Part shown: positions 10,159-18,272 of the stretch, piece by piece
Layout of the letters: every line of letters begins with the position of its first letter
Numbering within the stretch: position 1 is the first letter of the stretch
Assembly: GCF_020526085.1 (NCBI RefSeq)
Contig: NZ_CP084874.1
Location: 4,588,001 to 4,652,000 of the forward strand
Reading direction: 5' to 3'
Source: Klebsiella africana
Lineage (GTDB): Bacteria > Pseudomonadota > Gammaproteobacteria > Enterobacterales > Enterobacteriaceae
DNA length: 64,000 nt
The notes under the pieces: model-generated
Databases searched by the model: none
What the model saw: the letters and a program-made list of their open reading frames with translations, nothing else
Told to the model about the DNA's origin: nothing
Translations under genes and position numbers: made by a program

Positions 10159-11414
10159 ACATCGCCATCATCGGCAGCGGCATCGCCGGGCTGACCTGCG
10201 CCTGGCGGCTGGCCGGACACCATCAGGTGACGCTGTTCGAAGCGGGCGCCACGCCGGGCGGCCACACCGCCACCGTGGATGTCGCCACGCCGCAGGGCAC
10301 CTGGGCCATCGATACCGGATTTATCGTCTACAACGATCGCACCTATCCGCGCTTTATGGGCCTGCTCAGCGAGCTGGGGATCGACGGGCAAAAAACGCAG
10401 ATGAGCTTCTCGGTTCACAACCCGACCAGCGGCCTGGAGTACAACGGTCACAGCCTGACCTCGCTTTTCGCCCAGCGGCGCAATCTGCTGAAGCCGGCCT
10501 TCTGGGGGCTGCTGAGCGAGATCGTCCGCTTCAACCGGCTGGCGAAACTGGCGCTGACCGAGGCGCTGGATCCGGGCGCGACGCTGGAGAGCTTCCTCGC
10601 CCGCCACCGTTTCAGCCCCTTCTTCGCCCGCCACTATATTCTGCCGATGGGAGCGGCCATCTGGTCGTCGTCGCTGCAGGAGATGCGCCGCTTCCCGTTG
10701 CCGCTGTTTTTGCGCTTCTTTGAAAACCACGGTCTGCTGGATATTCGCGATCGCCCGCAATGGTACGTGGTGCCCGGCGGTTCCCGAGAGTACGTTCGCG
10801 CCCTGCTCACCAGGCTCGGCGATCGTCTGGACCTGCGGCTCAACGCGCCGGTGCAGCAGGTGGACCGCCACCCGGCGGGGGTCACCCTGCGGCTGGCGTC
10901 CGGGGAGGCGCATTTTGACCAGGTGATTTTCGCCTGCCACTCCGCACAGGCCCTGGCGATGCTGGCGGCGCCCACCGATTCCGAACGAGAAGTCCTCGGG
11001 GACATCGGCTGGCAGCGTAACGAGGTGGTGCTGCACAGCGATCCGCGCTGGCTGCCGGAGCGCCAGCGCGCCTGGGCCAGCTGGAACTATCGCCTGAGCG
11101 ACGGGGATCGGGCACGGGCCTGCGTCACCTACAACATGAATATTCTCCAGGGGCTGCCCGCGGGCGCGCCGCTGTTCTGCGTCACCCTCAACCCGGACGC
11201 GCCGGTGGACGATCGCTATGTCTGGCAGCGCTTCGTCTATGAGCATCCGCTGTTTAACCCGCAAAGCTGGTCGGCCCAGCTGCGGCGCGAAGAGATTAAC
11301 GGCCAGCAGCGGAGCTGGTACTGCGGGGCCTACTGGTACAACGGCTTTCATGAGGATGGGGTGCGCAGCGCGCTCGACGTGGTACAGGGCATCGCCGCGG
11401 CGGAGGGCAAGTGA
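10155..11414 (+). CDS. FAD-dependent amine-oxidase/desaturase-like oxidoreductase
   Basis: 419-residue flavoprotein. The N-terminal dinucleotide motif IIGSGIAGLTCAWRL is followed by an acidic residue (FEAG) and GGHTATV, as in protoporphyrinogen-oxidase/phytoene-desaturase-like NAD(P)-binding proteins. YNGFHEDGVRSALDV at the C-terminus is the second flavin-contact region. In Rhodobacter a similar neighbour of CFA-synthase-like genes takes part in furan fatty-acid synthesis; that is an analogy, not proof. Overlaps the SDR stop by four bases; the next ATG is at 11416. Confidence 0.85.
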   Translation: MNIAIIGSGIAGLTCAWRLAGHHQVTLFEAGATPGGHTATVDVATPQGTWAIDTGFIVYNDRTYPRFMGLLSELGIDGQKTQMSFSVHNPTSGLEYNGHSLTSLFAQRRNLLKPAFWGLLSEIVRFNRLAKLALTEALDPGATLESFLARHRFSPFFARHYILPMGAAIWSSSLQEMRRFPLPLFLRFFENHGLLDIRDRPQWYVVPGGSREYVRALLTRLGDRLDLRLNAPVQQVDRHPAGVTLRLASGEAHFDQVIFACHSAQALAMLAAPTDSEREVLGDIGWQRNEVVLHSDPRWLPERQRAWASWNYRLSDGDRARACVTYNMNILQGLPAGAPLFCVTLNPDAPVDDRYVWQRFVYEHPLFNPQSWSAQLRREEINGQQRSWYCGAYWYNGFHEDGVRSALDVVQGIAAAEGK

Positions 11415-11415
11415 T

Positions 11416-12138
11416 ATGAACAGCTGCCTCTATCAGGGCGTCCTGCGCCACCGTCGCCTGCAGCCGAAGGCGCACCACTTCGTCTACCGCCTGTTTATGA
11501 CCTGGCTCGACCTCGACGAACTGGACAGGCTGCCTGAGGCGGGCATCCGCCGCAACCGCCTGGCCGCCGCCGCCTGGTACGACGCCGATTATCCGCTGGG
11601 CGCGCCGCTGAAGGCCCAGGTGCTGAACCGGCTGGAGAGCCTGACCGGCAGCCGCCCGGCGGGACGCGTGATGCTCCTGACCCAGCTGCGCTACTTCGGC
11701 TTCCATTTTAATCCGGTCAACTTTTACTACTGCTATGACGAAGCCGACATCCTGCGCTGGGTGCTGGCCGAAGTGCGCAACACGCCGTGGAATGAACGTC
11801 ATTACTACGCGGTGGACGGCCAGCAGGCGCGCCCGCTGGAGAAAGCCTTTCACGTTTCACCGTTTAACCCGATGGACATGGTCTATCACTGGCGCTTCAA
11901 CGCGCCCGGCAAAACGCTGCACATGCACATTGAAAACCATCAGGCCAGCAAGGTGTTCGACGCCACCCTGGCCCTGAGCCGCGTGCCATTGACCCGCGCC
12001 AACCTGCGCGGGCTGCTGCTGCGTCTGCCGCTGATGACCCTGAAAACCGTCCTCGCCATCTACTGGCAGGCGCTGCGGCTGTGGCTGAAGCGCGTGCCGC
12101 TGTACAACCATCCTGTCAGCAGGAGTGAACGCTCATGA
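11416..12138 (+). CDS. DUF1365 protein
   Basis: 240-residue member of DUF1365, a family almost always found beside a FAD oxidoreductase and a CFA-synthase homologue. It starts MNSCLYQGVLRHRRLQPKAH with the conserved HxFxYRLF block (HHFVYRLFMTWLDLDEL), then LLTQLRYFGFHFNPVNFYYC, AEVRNTPWNERHYY and KAFHVSPFNPMDMVYHW. The biochemical role is unknown; proposed to assist lipid modification. The start at 11416 is one base past the previous TGA; a much longer upstream frame is discarded because it covers the FAD gene. Confidence 0.87.
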   Translation: MNSCLYQGVLRHRRLQPKAHHFVYRLFMTWLDLDELDRLPEAGIRRNRLAAAAWYDADYPLGAPLKAQVLNRLESLTGSRPAGRVMLLTQLRYFGFHFNPVNFYYCYDEADILRWVLAEVRNTPWNERHYYAVDGQQARPLEKAFHVSPFNPMDMVYHWRFNAPGKTLHMHIENHQASKVFDATLALSRVPLTRANLRGLLLRLPLMTLKTVLAIYWQALRLWLKRVPLYNHPVSRSERS

Positions 12139-13355
12139 CCGATCCCGTCTTTGCGCTTGAACCCGATGTGCCGCGCAACGTGCGGCTCGCGCGCTGGCTG
12201 CTTTTTCGTCTGCTGAGCGGCCTCCGCGAAGGCTCGCTCACCGTGCGCGAAGGGGCGCAGACTTTTCATTTTGGCGACCCCGCCGCCGCACTGCGCGCCG
12301 AGGCGCGGGTCTGCACACCGGAGGTGTACTGGCGTCTGCTGACCGGCGGCAGTCTCGCGGCGGCCGAGGCCTGGATGGACGGCGACTGGGAGAGCCACCA
12401 GCTGACGGCGCTGCTGCAGATCCTCGCGCGCAACGGCGAGGTGCTGGGGCGTCTGGAGCGCGGCTTTCGTCTGCTGGGCAAGCCCGTCGCCCGCCTGCGC
12501 CACTGGACCCGCCGCAACACCCGCGCTCAGGCGCGGGAGAACATCGCCGCCCATTACGACCTCGGCAACGAATTTTATGCCCACTTTCTGGATGACGACC
12601 TGCTCTACTCCAGCGCGCTGTTTACCGACGACCAGCAGGATCTGACCCAGGCCCAGCGGGCCAAGATGGCGCGCCTGTGCGACCAGCTGGCGCTCACTCC
12701 CGGCGATCATCTGCTGGAGATTGGCACCGGCTGGGGGGCGCTGGCCGAGTACGCCGCCCGCCATTACGGCTGCCGGGTCACGACCACCACCCTTTCCCGG
12801 GAGCAGCACCGCTGGGCTACCGAGCGCATGGCCCGCGCCGGGCTGCAGGATCGCGTCGAGGTGCTGCTCTGCGACTACCGCGATCTGCGCGGCGAGTACG
12901 ACAAACTGGTGTCGGTGGAGATGATTGAGGCGGTGGGCCAGCGCTACCTGCCGGCCTTCTTCCGCACCTGCCAGGCGCGCCTGCGCCCGGGCGGTAGAAT
13001 GGCCCTGCAGGCGATCACTATCCAGGATCAGCGCTATCGCGACTACAGCAAAAGCGTCGATTTTATCCAGCGCTACATCTTCCCCGGCGGCTTTTTGCCC
13101 AGCATCACCGCGATGAGCGAGCTGATGACCCGCCATACCGATTTTGTGGTGCGCAACCTGTTCGACATGGGCCCGGACTATGCCCGCACCCTGGCGCACT
13201 GGCGGCAGCGTTTTACCCACGCCTGGCAGGATATTGAAAAGCTCGGTTTTGATGAGCGCTTCCGCCGGATGTGGCTCTACTACTTCGGCTATTGCGAAGC
13301 CGGATTTAACGCCCGCACCATCAGCGTGGTGCAGCTCACCGCGGAGCGGGTATGA
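12135..13355 (+). CDS. Cyclopropane-fatty-acid-synthase family methyltransferase with altered active site
   Basis: 406-residue SAM-dependent lipid methyltransferase homologous to Cfa. The N-terminal lipid-binding region is followed by HYDLGNEFYAHFLD and the SAM motif LLEIGTGWGALAEY, then YIFPGGFLPSI. Against remembered E. coli Cfa, Glu239 (MIEAVG) and Tyr317 (GPDYARTL) are kept, but Cys139 is Ser (YSSALF for YSCAYW) and His266 is Gln (LQAIT for LHTIG). Both replaced residues belong to the bicarbonate site. The product may therefore be a methylated or otherwise modified acyl chain rather than a standard cyclopropane. Coupled to DUF1365 and DUF2878 by four-base overlaps. Confidence 0.88.
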   Translation: MTDPVFALEPDVPRNVRLARWLLFRLLSGLREGSLTVREGAQTFHFGDPAAALRAEARVCTPEVYWRLLTGGSLAAAEAWMDGDWESHQLTALLQILARNGEVLGRLERGFRLLGKPVARLRHWTRRNTRAQARENIAAHYDLGNEFYAHFLDDDLLYSSALFTDDQQDLTQAQRAKMARLCDQLALTPGDHLLEIGTGWGALAEYAARHYGCRVTTTTLSREQHRWATERMARAGLQDRVEVLLCDYRDLRGEYDKLVSVEMIEAVGQRYLPAFFRTCQARLRPGGRMALQAITIQDQRYRDYSKSVDFIQRYIFPGGFLPSITAMSELMTRHTDFVVRNLFDMGPDYARTLAHWRQRFTHAWQDIEKLGFDERFRRMWLYYFGYCEAGFNARTISVVQLTAERV

Positions 13356-13837
13356 CACGCCCGGCGCAGCACCTGCTGATGGCCCTCGCGTTCGATGTTT
13401 ACTGGACGCTGGTGGTGATGTTGCGCGAGCGCGGTCTGCTGATCTGGCTGACGCTGGCCATTTTCGCCTGGCTGCGGTTGCCGGCGGCCAGTCGTCCGCC
13501 CGCCCTGCTGTTGGCCGCGGCGGGCTGCGGCCTGGACGCGTGCTGGGCGCTGGCGGGGCTGATCGATTTTCGCGGCGACAGCCTGCTGCCCCTGTGGATG
13601 GTGGCCCTGTGGCTGATGTTCGCCGTCGTCTGGACCCGACTGACCCGCACCACGACGCTTCCCGGCTGGGTGCTGGCCGCAACGGCAACCGTCGGCGGCC
13701 CGGTGGCCTACCTGATTGGCGCTCGCCTCGGAGCCATGACCCTGCTGGTGCCGATGGCGCTTGCCGTGGGCGCCATGGCCTGCGGCTGGCTGGTGCTCAT
13801 GCTGTTGTTCCATCTGGGGATGGGGAGGCAAAAATGA
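13352..13837 (+). CDS. DUF2878 membrane protein
   Basis: 161-residue polytopic inner-membrane protein with about five hydrophobic helices (LLIWLTLAIFAWLRL, LLPLWMVALWLMFAVVW, LVPMALAVGAMACGWLVL). It belongs to DUF2878, function unknown, typically found between a CFA-synthase gene and a chalcone-isomerase-like gene. Start ATG 13352 overlaps the preceding stop; its own stop overlaps the next start at 13834. Confidence 0.8.
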   Translation: MTRPAQHLLMALAFDVYWTLVVMLRERGLLIWLTLAIFAWLRLPAASRPPALLLAAAGCGLDACWALAGLIDFRGDSLLPLWMVALWLMFAVVWTRLTRTTTLPGWVLAATATVGGPVAYLIGARLGAMTLLVPMALAVGAMACGWLVLMLLFHLGMGRQK

Positions 13838-14358
13838 GATTCGCCCTGTTACTGCTGTGGCTGACCGTCCTCGCCCCGGCGGCCCACGCCGCCGACTGGC
13901 TGACGTGGCGCCGCGTCGGCGAGGCGACCCTCACCTGGGGGCCGTTCACCGTCTATCACTCGCAGCTGCGCACGCCCAATGGCCGGTATGACGGCCCGCA
14001 GCAGGATCGGGCGCTGATCATCACCTACCGGCGCGACATCGATCGCGAGGCGCTGGTGGACGCCACCCGCGACCAGTGGCAGGCGCAGGGTATTTTGCAG
14101 CAGGAGCCGCGCAGCGAAGCCTGGCTGCGCATGCTGCAGGAGATCTGGCCGGACGTCGCGCCGGGCAGCCAGCTGGCGTTCGTGGTCAGCGGCGGCGAGG
14201 GGCAGTTCTGGTACCGCGCCAGCGCTGCGCAGACCGCCTTTACCCCGCTCGGCACGCGTCAGTCGGCGGCGTTCAGCACCCGCTTTCTCGCCATCTGGCT
14301 CGATCCGCGCACCACTTATCCCGAACTGCGTCAGCAGTTGATCGGAGGTACACCATGA
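13834..14358 (+). CDS. Chalcone-isomerase-like periplasmic protein
   Basis: 174 residues. Sec signal MRFALLLLWLTVLAPAAHA, then a fold typical of bacterial chalcone-isomerase-like proteins: RRVGEATLTWGPFTVYHSQL, LIITYRRDIDREALVDA, SQLAFVVSGGEGQFWY and STRFLAIWLDPRTTYPELR. Members of this group are thought to bind fatty acids rather than act on flavonoids. Its export suggests work on the periplasmic face of the membrane. Overlaps its neighbours by four bases on each side. Confidence 0.8.
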   Translation: MRFALLLLWLTVLAPAAHAADWLTWRRVGEATLTWGPFTVYHSQLRTPNGRYDGPQQDRALIITYRRDIDREALVDATRDQWQAQGILQQEPRSEAWLRMLQEIWPDVAPGSQLAFVVSGGEGQFWYRASAAQTAFTPLGTRQSAAFSTRFLAIWLDPRTTYPELRQQLIGGTP

Positions 14359-14906
14359 AACGCATTCTGACCCTTGGCCTGGCGCTGCTGATGCTGATCC
14401 TCGCCGGCTGCAGCACCGAGGTCGCGGAGTACCGGCAGCAGCAGCCCGCCCTCGACATCTTTCACTATTTTCAGGGGCGAACCGAGGCGTGGGGGATGGT
14501 ACAGGATCGTAGCGGCAAGCAGCTGCGCCGCTTCCATGTTGAGATCGATGGCGATGTCGTCGGCGACACCCTGACGCTCCATGAGCGCTTTGTCTATGAC
14601 GATGGCGAGAAGCAGCAGCGGGTGTGGCGCATTCGCCGCACCGGCGATAACCGTTATCAGGGCACCGCCGGGGATATCGAAGGCGTGGCCAGCGGCCAGG
14701 CGGCAGGCAATGCCTTTCACTGGCGCTACAGCATGAACGTCGAGGCCAGCGGCAGCCGGTGGCTGCTGCACTTTGACGACTGGATGTTCCTGCAGGACGG
14801 CAGCCATTTGTTTAACAAAACCGAGATGAAGAAATTCGGCATTACGGTCGCCACCGTGACCCTTTTCTTTACCCGAACCACAGCAGAAGAGAGGACAGCG
14901 CCATGA
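14355..14906 (+). CDS. DUF3833 lipoprotein
   Basis: 183-residue lipoprotein; the signal MKRILTLGLALLMLILAGC carries lipobox LAGC, followed by S (outer-membrane sorting likely). The mature part matches DUF3833: FHYFQGRTEAWGMVQDRSGK, WRIRRTGDNRYQGTAGDIEG, FHWRYSMNV and LHFDDWMFLQDGSHLFNKTE. Function unknown; lipocalin-like beta-rich. Coupled to the previous gene (GGAGG upstream of ATG 14355) and to the next by overlap. Confidence 0.82.
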   Translation: MKRILTLGLALLMLILAGCSTEVAEYRQQQPALDIFHYFQGRTEAWGMVQDRSGKQLRRFHVEIDGDVVGDTLTLHERFVYDDGEKQQRVWRIRRTGDNRYQGTAGDIEGVASGQAAGNAFHWRYSMNVEASGSRWLLHFDDWMFLQDGSHLFNKTEMKKFGITVATVTLFFTRTTAEERTAP

Positions 14907-15862
14907 ACACGCAACCTGTCATTGGGATCAGCGGATGTTTAACCGGCTCAGCCGTGCGATTCGACGGCGGGCATAAGCGTATGGGCTTTGTGATGGATGA
15001 GCTCGCGCAGTGGGTGGCGTTTAAACCCGTCTGCCCGGAGATGGCGATCGGCCTGCCCGTTCCCCGCCCGGCGCTCCGCCTGGTGCAAACCCCGGTCGGG
15101 GAGATCCGCATGCGCTTCAGCCACGCCCCACACGAGGATGTGACGGAGAAGATGGCTGATTTCGCCAGCGCCCACCTGGCAACCCTGGGCGAGCTGTCGG
15201 GCTTTATCGTCTGCGCCAAATCGCCGAGCTGCGGGATGGAGCGCGTGCGGTTGTATGACGAAAAAGGCAATCGCGGGCGTAAGGAAGGCGTGGGGCTGTT
15301 TACCGGCGCCCTGATGGCGCGCTACCCGTGGCTGCCGGTGGAAGAGGATGGCCGGCTGCACGATCCGCTGCTGCGGGAGAATTTTGTCGAGCGCGTTTTC
15401 GCCCTGCATGAACTCAACGCCCTGCGCGCCCGCGGCCTGACCCGTCACGGCCTGCTGGCCTTTCACAGCCGCTACAAGCTGCAGCTGCTGGCTCACCATC
15501 AGGCGGGCTACCGGGAGATCGGCCCGTTCGTCGCCTCACTGCATGAATGGGAGGATCTGGAGGCGTTCTTCGAGGTCTACCGTGAGAAGCTGATGGCGAT
15601 CCTCAAGCGGCCCGCCTCGCGGAAAAACCACACCAACGTGCTGATGCATATACAGGGTTATTTCCGCGACCAGCTGAACAGCCGCCAGCGCGGCGAGCTG
15701 CGGGAGGTGATCCTCAACTATCGCGCCGGGCTGCTGCCGATCCTCGCCCCGCTGACGCTGCTTAAGCACTATCTGGCCGAGTATCCGGATCGCTACCTGC
15801 AGGCGCAGAACTATTTTGACCCCTACCCGCAGGATCTGGCCCTGCGCCTGACGGTGAACTGA
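14903..15862 (+). CDS. DUF523-DUF1722 fusion protein
   Basis: 319 residues. The N-terminal DUF523 domain (IGISGCLTGSAVRFDGGHKR, PVCPEMAIGLPVPRPALRL, FIVCAKSPSCGMERVRLYD) has conserved Cys residues suggestive of a metal or Fe-S site. The C-terminal DUF1722 (FHSRYKLQLLAHHQAGYREI, RKNHTNVLMHIQGYF, PILAPLTLLKHYL) equals E. coli YbgA, which sits upstream of photolyase phrB. No photolyase follows here; the operon ends and a REP array begins. Function unknown; the usual photolyase partnership hints at light or oxidative stress. Confidence 0.85.
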   Translation: MNTQPVIGISGCLTGSAVRFDGGHKRMGFVMDELAQWVAFKPVCPEMAIGLPVPRPALRLVQTPVGEIRMRFSHAPHEDVTEKMADFASAHLATLGELSGFIVCAKSPSCGMERVRLYDEKGNRGRKEGVGLFTGALMARYPWLPVEEDGRLHDPLLRENFVERVFALHELNALRARGLTRHGLLAFHSRYKLQLLAHHQAGYREIGPFVASLHEWEDLEAFFEVYREKLMAILKRPASRKNHTNVLMHIQGYFRDQLNSRQRGELREVILNYRAGLLPILAPLTLLKHYLAEYPDRYLQAQNYFDPYPQDLALRLTVN

Positions 15863-15868
15863 GGGGGA

Positions 15869-16598
15869 CCAGGGCCAGCTGCCCGGCGGCGCTGCGCTTG
15901 CTGGTCCTGGGGGAAGGAGGTTTTCTGTAGGCCGGATAAGGCGTCAGCCGCCATCCGGCACTACCGCAGGTACGGTGCCTGACCGCCCGGCGGCGCTGCG
16001 CTTGCGCGGGCCTACGGGGTGTGAGCCCGCAGGAAGGAACGTAGACCGGATAAGGCATATATGCCGCCATCCGGCACAACCACAGGTACGGAGCTTGAAG
16101 TGCCCTGCCCGGCGGCGCTGCGCTTGCCGGGCCTACGTGTGTGAGCCTGCGGGAAGGAATGTAGGCCGGATAAGGTATGTATGCCGCCATCCGGCACTAC
16201 CGCGGGTACGGCGCCTGACCGCCCGGCGGCGCTGCGCTTGTGCGGGCCTACGGGGGAGCCCGCAGGAAGGAACGTAGGCCGGATAAGGCATTTATGCCGC
16301 CATCCGGCACAACCACAGGTACGGAGCTTGAAGTGCCCTGCCCGGCGGCGCTGCGCTTGCCGGGCCTACGTGTGTGAGCCTGCGGGAAGGAATGTAGGCC
16401 GGATAAGGTATGTATGCCGCCATCCGGCACTACCGCGGGTACGGCGCCTGACCGCCCGGCGGCGCTGCGCTTGCGCGGGCCTACGGGGTGTGAGCCCGCA
16501 GGAAGGAACGTAGACCGGATAAGGCATATATGCCGCCATCCGGCATAAATGGAGCGCACCAGTTGTAGCCCGGCTAAGCGTAGCGCCAGCCGGGAACG
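15869..16598. repeat. REP/BIME array (convergent gene junction)
   Basis: The ~760-bp gap between two convergent genes is filled with REP-type palindromes. Elements of the form GTAGGCCGGATAAGG..CCGCCATCCGGCA alternate with CCCGGCGGCGCTGCGCTTG..CGGGCCTAC. The composite unit recurs about every 235 bp: its CCCGGCGG block is at about 15984, 16220 and 16453, so part of the array has amplified in tandem. A further REP (GTAGCCCGGCTAAGCG) closes it near 16566. No gene is supported inside; long open frames here are repeat artefacts. Confidence 0.9.
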
Positions 16599-16620
16599 CT
16601 CTTTCAACAACGCTATCGCA

Positions 16621-18003
16621 TCAGAACCACGCCTCAAACATCCCGCCGACGTTCAGCGAATCCAGCTGCTGGTCTTTGGTGTTGTTGACCTTCGCGGTGT
16701 GCTCGTTGTCCACCTGGCCGCCGGTCACGTAGAAGCGCAGCATCGGGCGGAACTCCGGCCCCATGCCGATGGCGATGTTCTGCGACAGCGTCAGCTTCCA
16801 GCCGTGGTTATCCCCGCCCTGGTCGTAATCCACGCGCTGGTAGCCCGCTTCCAGCCAGGTGGAGTGCACGTCGTTCCAGAAGTACATCGGCCGGACGATG
16901 GCGCCGTAGTTTTTACGGTTGTCGGTGTTGTCCTTGCCGTTGTCGTAGTCGTGGAAGGCCAGCAGATACTCAATCTGCGCCTGCTGGGTGAACTTATGGC
17001 TGCCCTCGAAGCTGGCGTAGACCGTGGTCAGGTCGTCGGTTTTGTTGTAGACGCTGTTATCCGAGTTGTCGGAGTAGCGCAGGATCACCTTGTTCACCCC
17101 GCTGTCGTTGGTGTGGCTCAGCACCAGGCCGCCCTGCCAGGCTTCGAGACGCGCGTCGCTGTCCACCGCCTTCGAGTCAAAGCCGTAGTTGGCGTACACC
17201 TCGACGTCGATCGGCCCGGCCTTGATGTTGTGGGTTTTGGTGGTCAGCGCGTAGTGGCCGTTGTCGCCGGTATCGGAGCTGCCGGTACAGGTGATGCGCG
17301 ACGGGTTGGTCTCGTCGGCCATCACTTCCGGGCTACAGGATTTCACCTGCGACACCGCCGCCACGTCGAACTGCACGCCGCCGATATCAAAGTTCTTCAC
17401 TCCGGCGCCCTGGCCGTCGTGGTTCATCCAGAAGTAGTCGTTGATCCCCTGTTGCGGACGCTGGTGGAAGTCGCGGCCGGCCCAGATATAGGCGTTGGGG
17501 TTGGATTCCAGCACGTTGGTGACGCCGACGTAGGCTTTCTTCAGGTTAACTTCATCGCTCCAGTGGTCGAACATCACGTTGAGATCCCAGATAGCCCCCT
17601 GCGCGCTTTTGAAGGCCTTGCTGATCTGGAATTCGCCGCCGTTGCTTTCGTTGCCCAGACGGCCGATCGCCGAGGCGCCGTTGTAAGAGCCGTCGACGCC
17701 GACATATTTCTGGTCGCCGGTCTGGAAGTGGGCGCCATAGCGGGCGTAGCCGCTGAACTTGAGGCCGAACGGAATGGCCATATCCGGCGAGGCGGCGGTG
17801 GTCTGCGGGTTGGTGATCACGTCGACCTTTTTGTCGGCCGCGGCGTCGATTTTCGCCTGGCGGTCGGCCAGCGCTTTATCAACGGCTTTGGCGACGATGG
17901 CGTCGATCTGTTCCTGCGTAAATTCTTGGGCCATTACAGAGGTAAGCGGAAAAAACGCGGCGATAACCGCCATAGTTAATGGAAGCTTTTTTATCATTGT
18001 CAT
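16621..18003 (-). CDS. LamB-family carbohydrate porin
   Basis: Outer-membrane sugar-specific porin of the maltoporin superfamily, 460 residues. Signal peptide ending SVMA-QEF, then a helical N-terminal extension (EQIDAIVAKAVDKALADRQA) like those of ScrY/BglH, and an 18-strand barrel: FSGYARYGAHFQTG, IWAGRDFHQRP, NDYFWMNHDGQGAGV and a terminal aromatic FEAWF. Cys residues (VKSCSPEV..ITCTG) could form an L-loop disulphide. The substrate cannot be read, but neighbouring xyloside genes suggest xylo-oligosaccharides. Start at ATG 18003; ATG 17997 also possible. A 476-residue antisense frame is shadow. Confidence 0.88.
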   Translation of the reverse strand: MTMIKKLPLTMAVIAAFFPLTSVMAQEFTQEQIDAIVAKAVDKALADRQAKIDAAADKKVDVITNPQTTAASPDMAIPFGLKFSGYARYGAHFQTGDQKYVGVDGSYNGASAIGRLGNESNGGEFQISKAFKSAQGAIWDLNVMFDHWSDEVNLKKAYVGVTNVLESNPNAYIWAGRDFHQRPQQGINDYFWMNHDGQGAGVKNFDIGGVQFDVAAVSQVKSCSPEVMADETNPSRITCTGSSDTGDNGHYALTTKTHNIKAGPIDVEVYANYGFDSKAVDSDARLEAWQGGLVLSHTNDSGVNKVILRYSDNSDNSVYNKTDDLTTVYASFEGSHKFTQQAQIEYLLAFHDYDNGKDNTDNRKNYGAIVRPMYFWNDVHSTWLEAGYQRVDYDQGGDNHGWKLTLSQNIAIGMGPEFRPMLRFYVTGGQVDNEHTAKVNNTKDQQLDSLNVGGMFEAWF

Positions 18004-18241
18004 GAGTTTCTCAATATAGGTTAATTTTATTCAGACAATAACCAGCCTATTCTGAGCTGACAGAATATGTCGCTATCATCAGAACAAGTTATTTTTTATT
18101 TTGTACGGTCACAGAGGCATTACACAATTATCGCTACTTTTCCTCCTTCACTGATATTAAACAGATGGTCTTTAGGCACTGACAAAAAAAACAGCATGAA
18201 CAAATAAACGCTATTTTCCGGCAGCGGACAGACGGCGTAAT

Positions 18242-18263
18242 ACATGCCCCCGTAGGGGCATGT
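18242..18263 (-). terminator. Hairpin downstream of xylA
   Basis: Nine-base-pair perfect stem ACATGCCCC / GGGGCATGT with loop CGTA, 10 bases beyond the xylA stop. The U-tract in the xylA sense is poor (TATTA), so termination may be weak or the hairpin may protect the 3' end. Confidence 0.6.
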
Positions 18264-18272
18264 CAGCAAAAT

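Noticed and set aside
15762..16637. Several ORFs of 60-140 codons in the REP array (and likewise 50396-51819)
   Set aside because: They translate the same repeat again and again (PGKRSAAG, GWRYAYPAYG) on both strands; repeat artefacts.
16549..17979. 476-residue plus-strand frame over the porin
   Set aside because: Antisense shadow of a recognisable LamB-family gene; begins in REP sequence.
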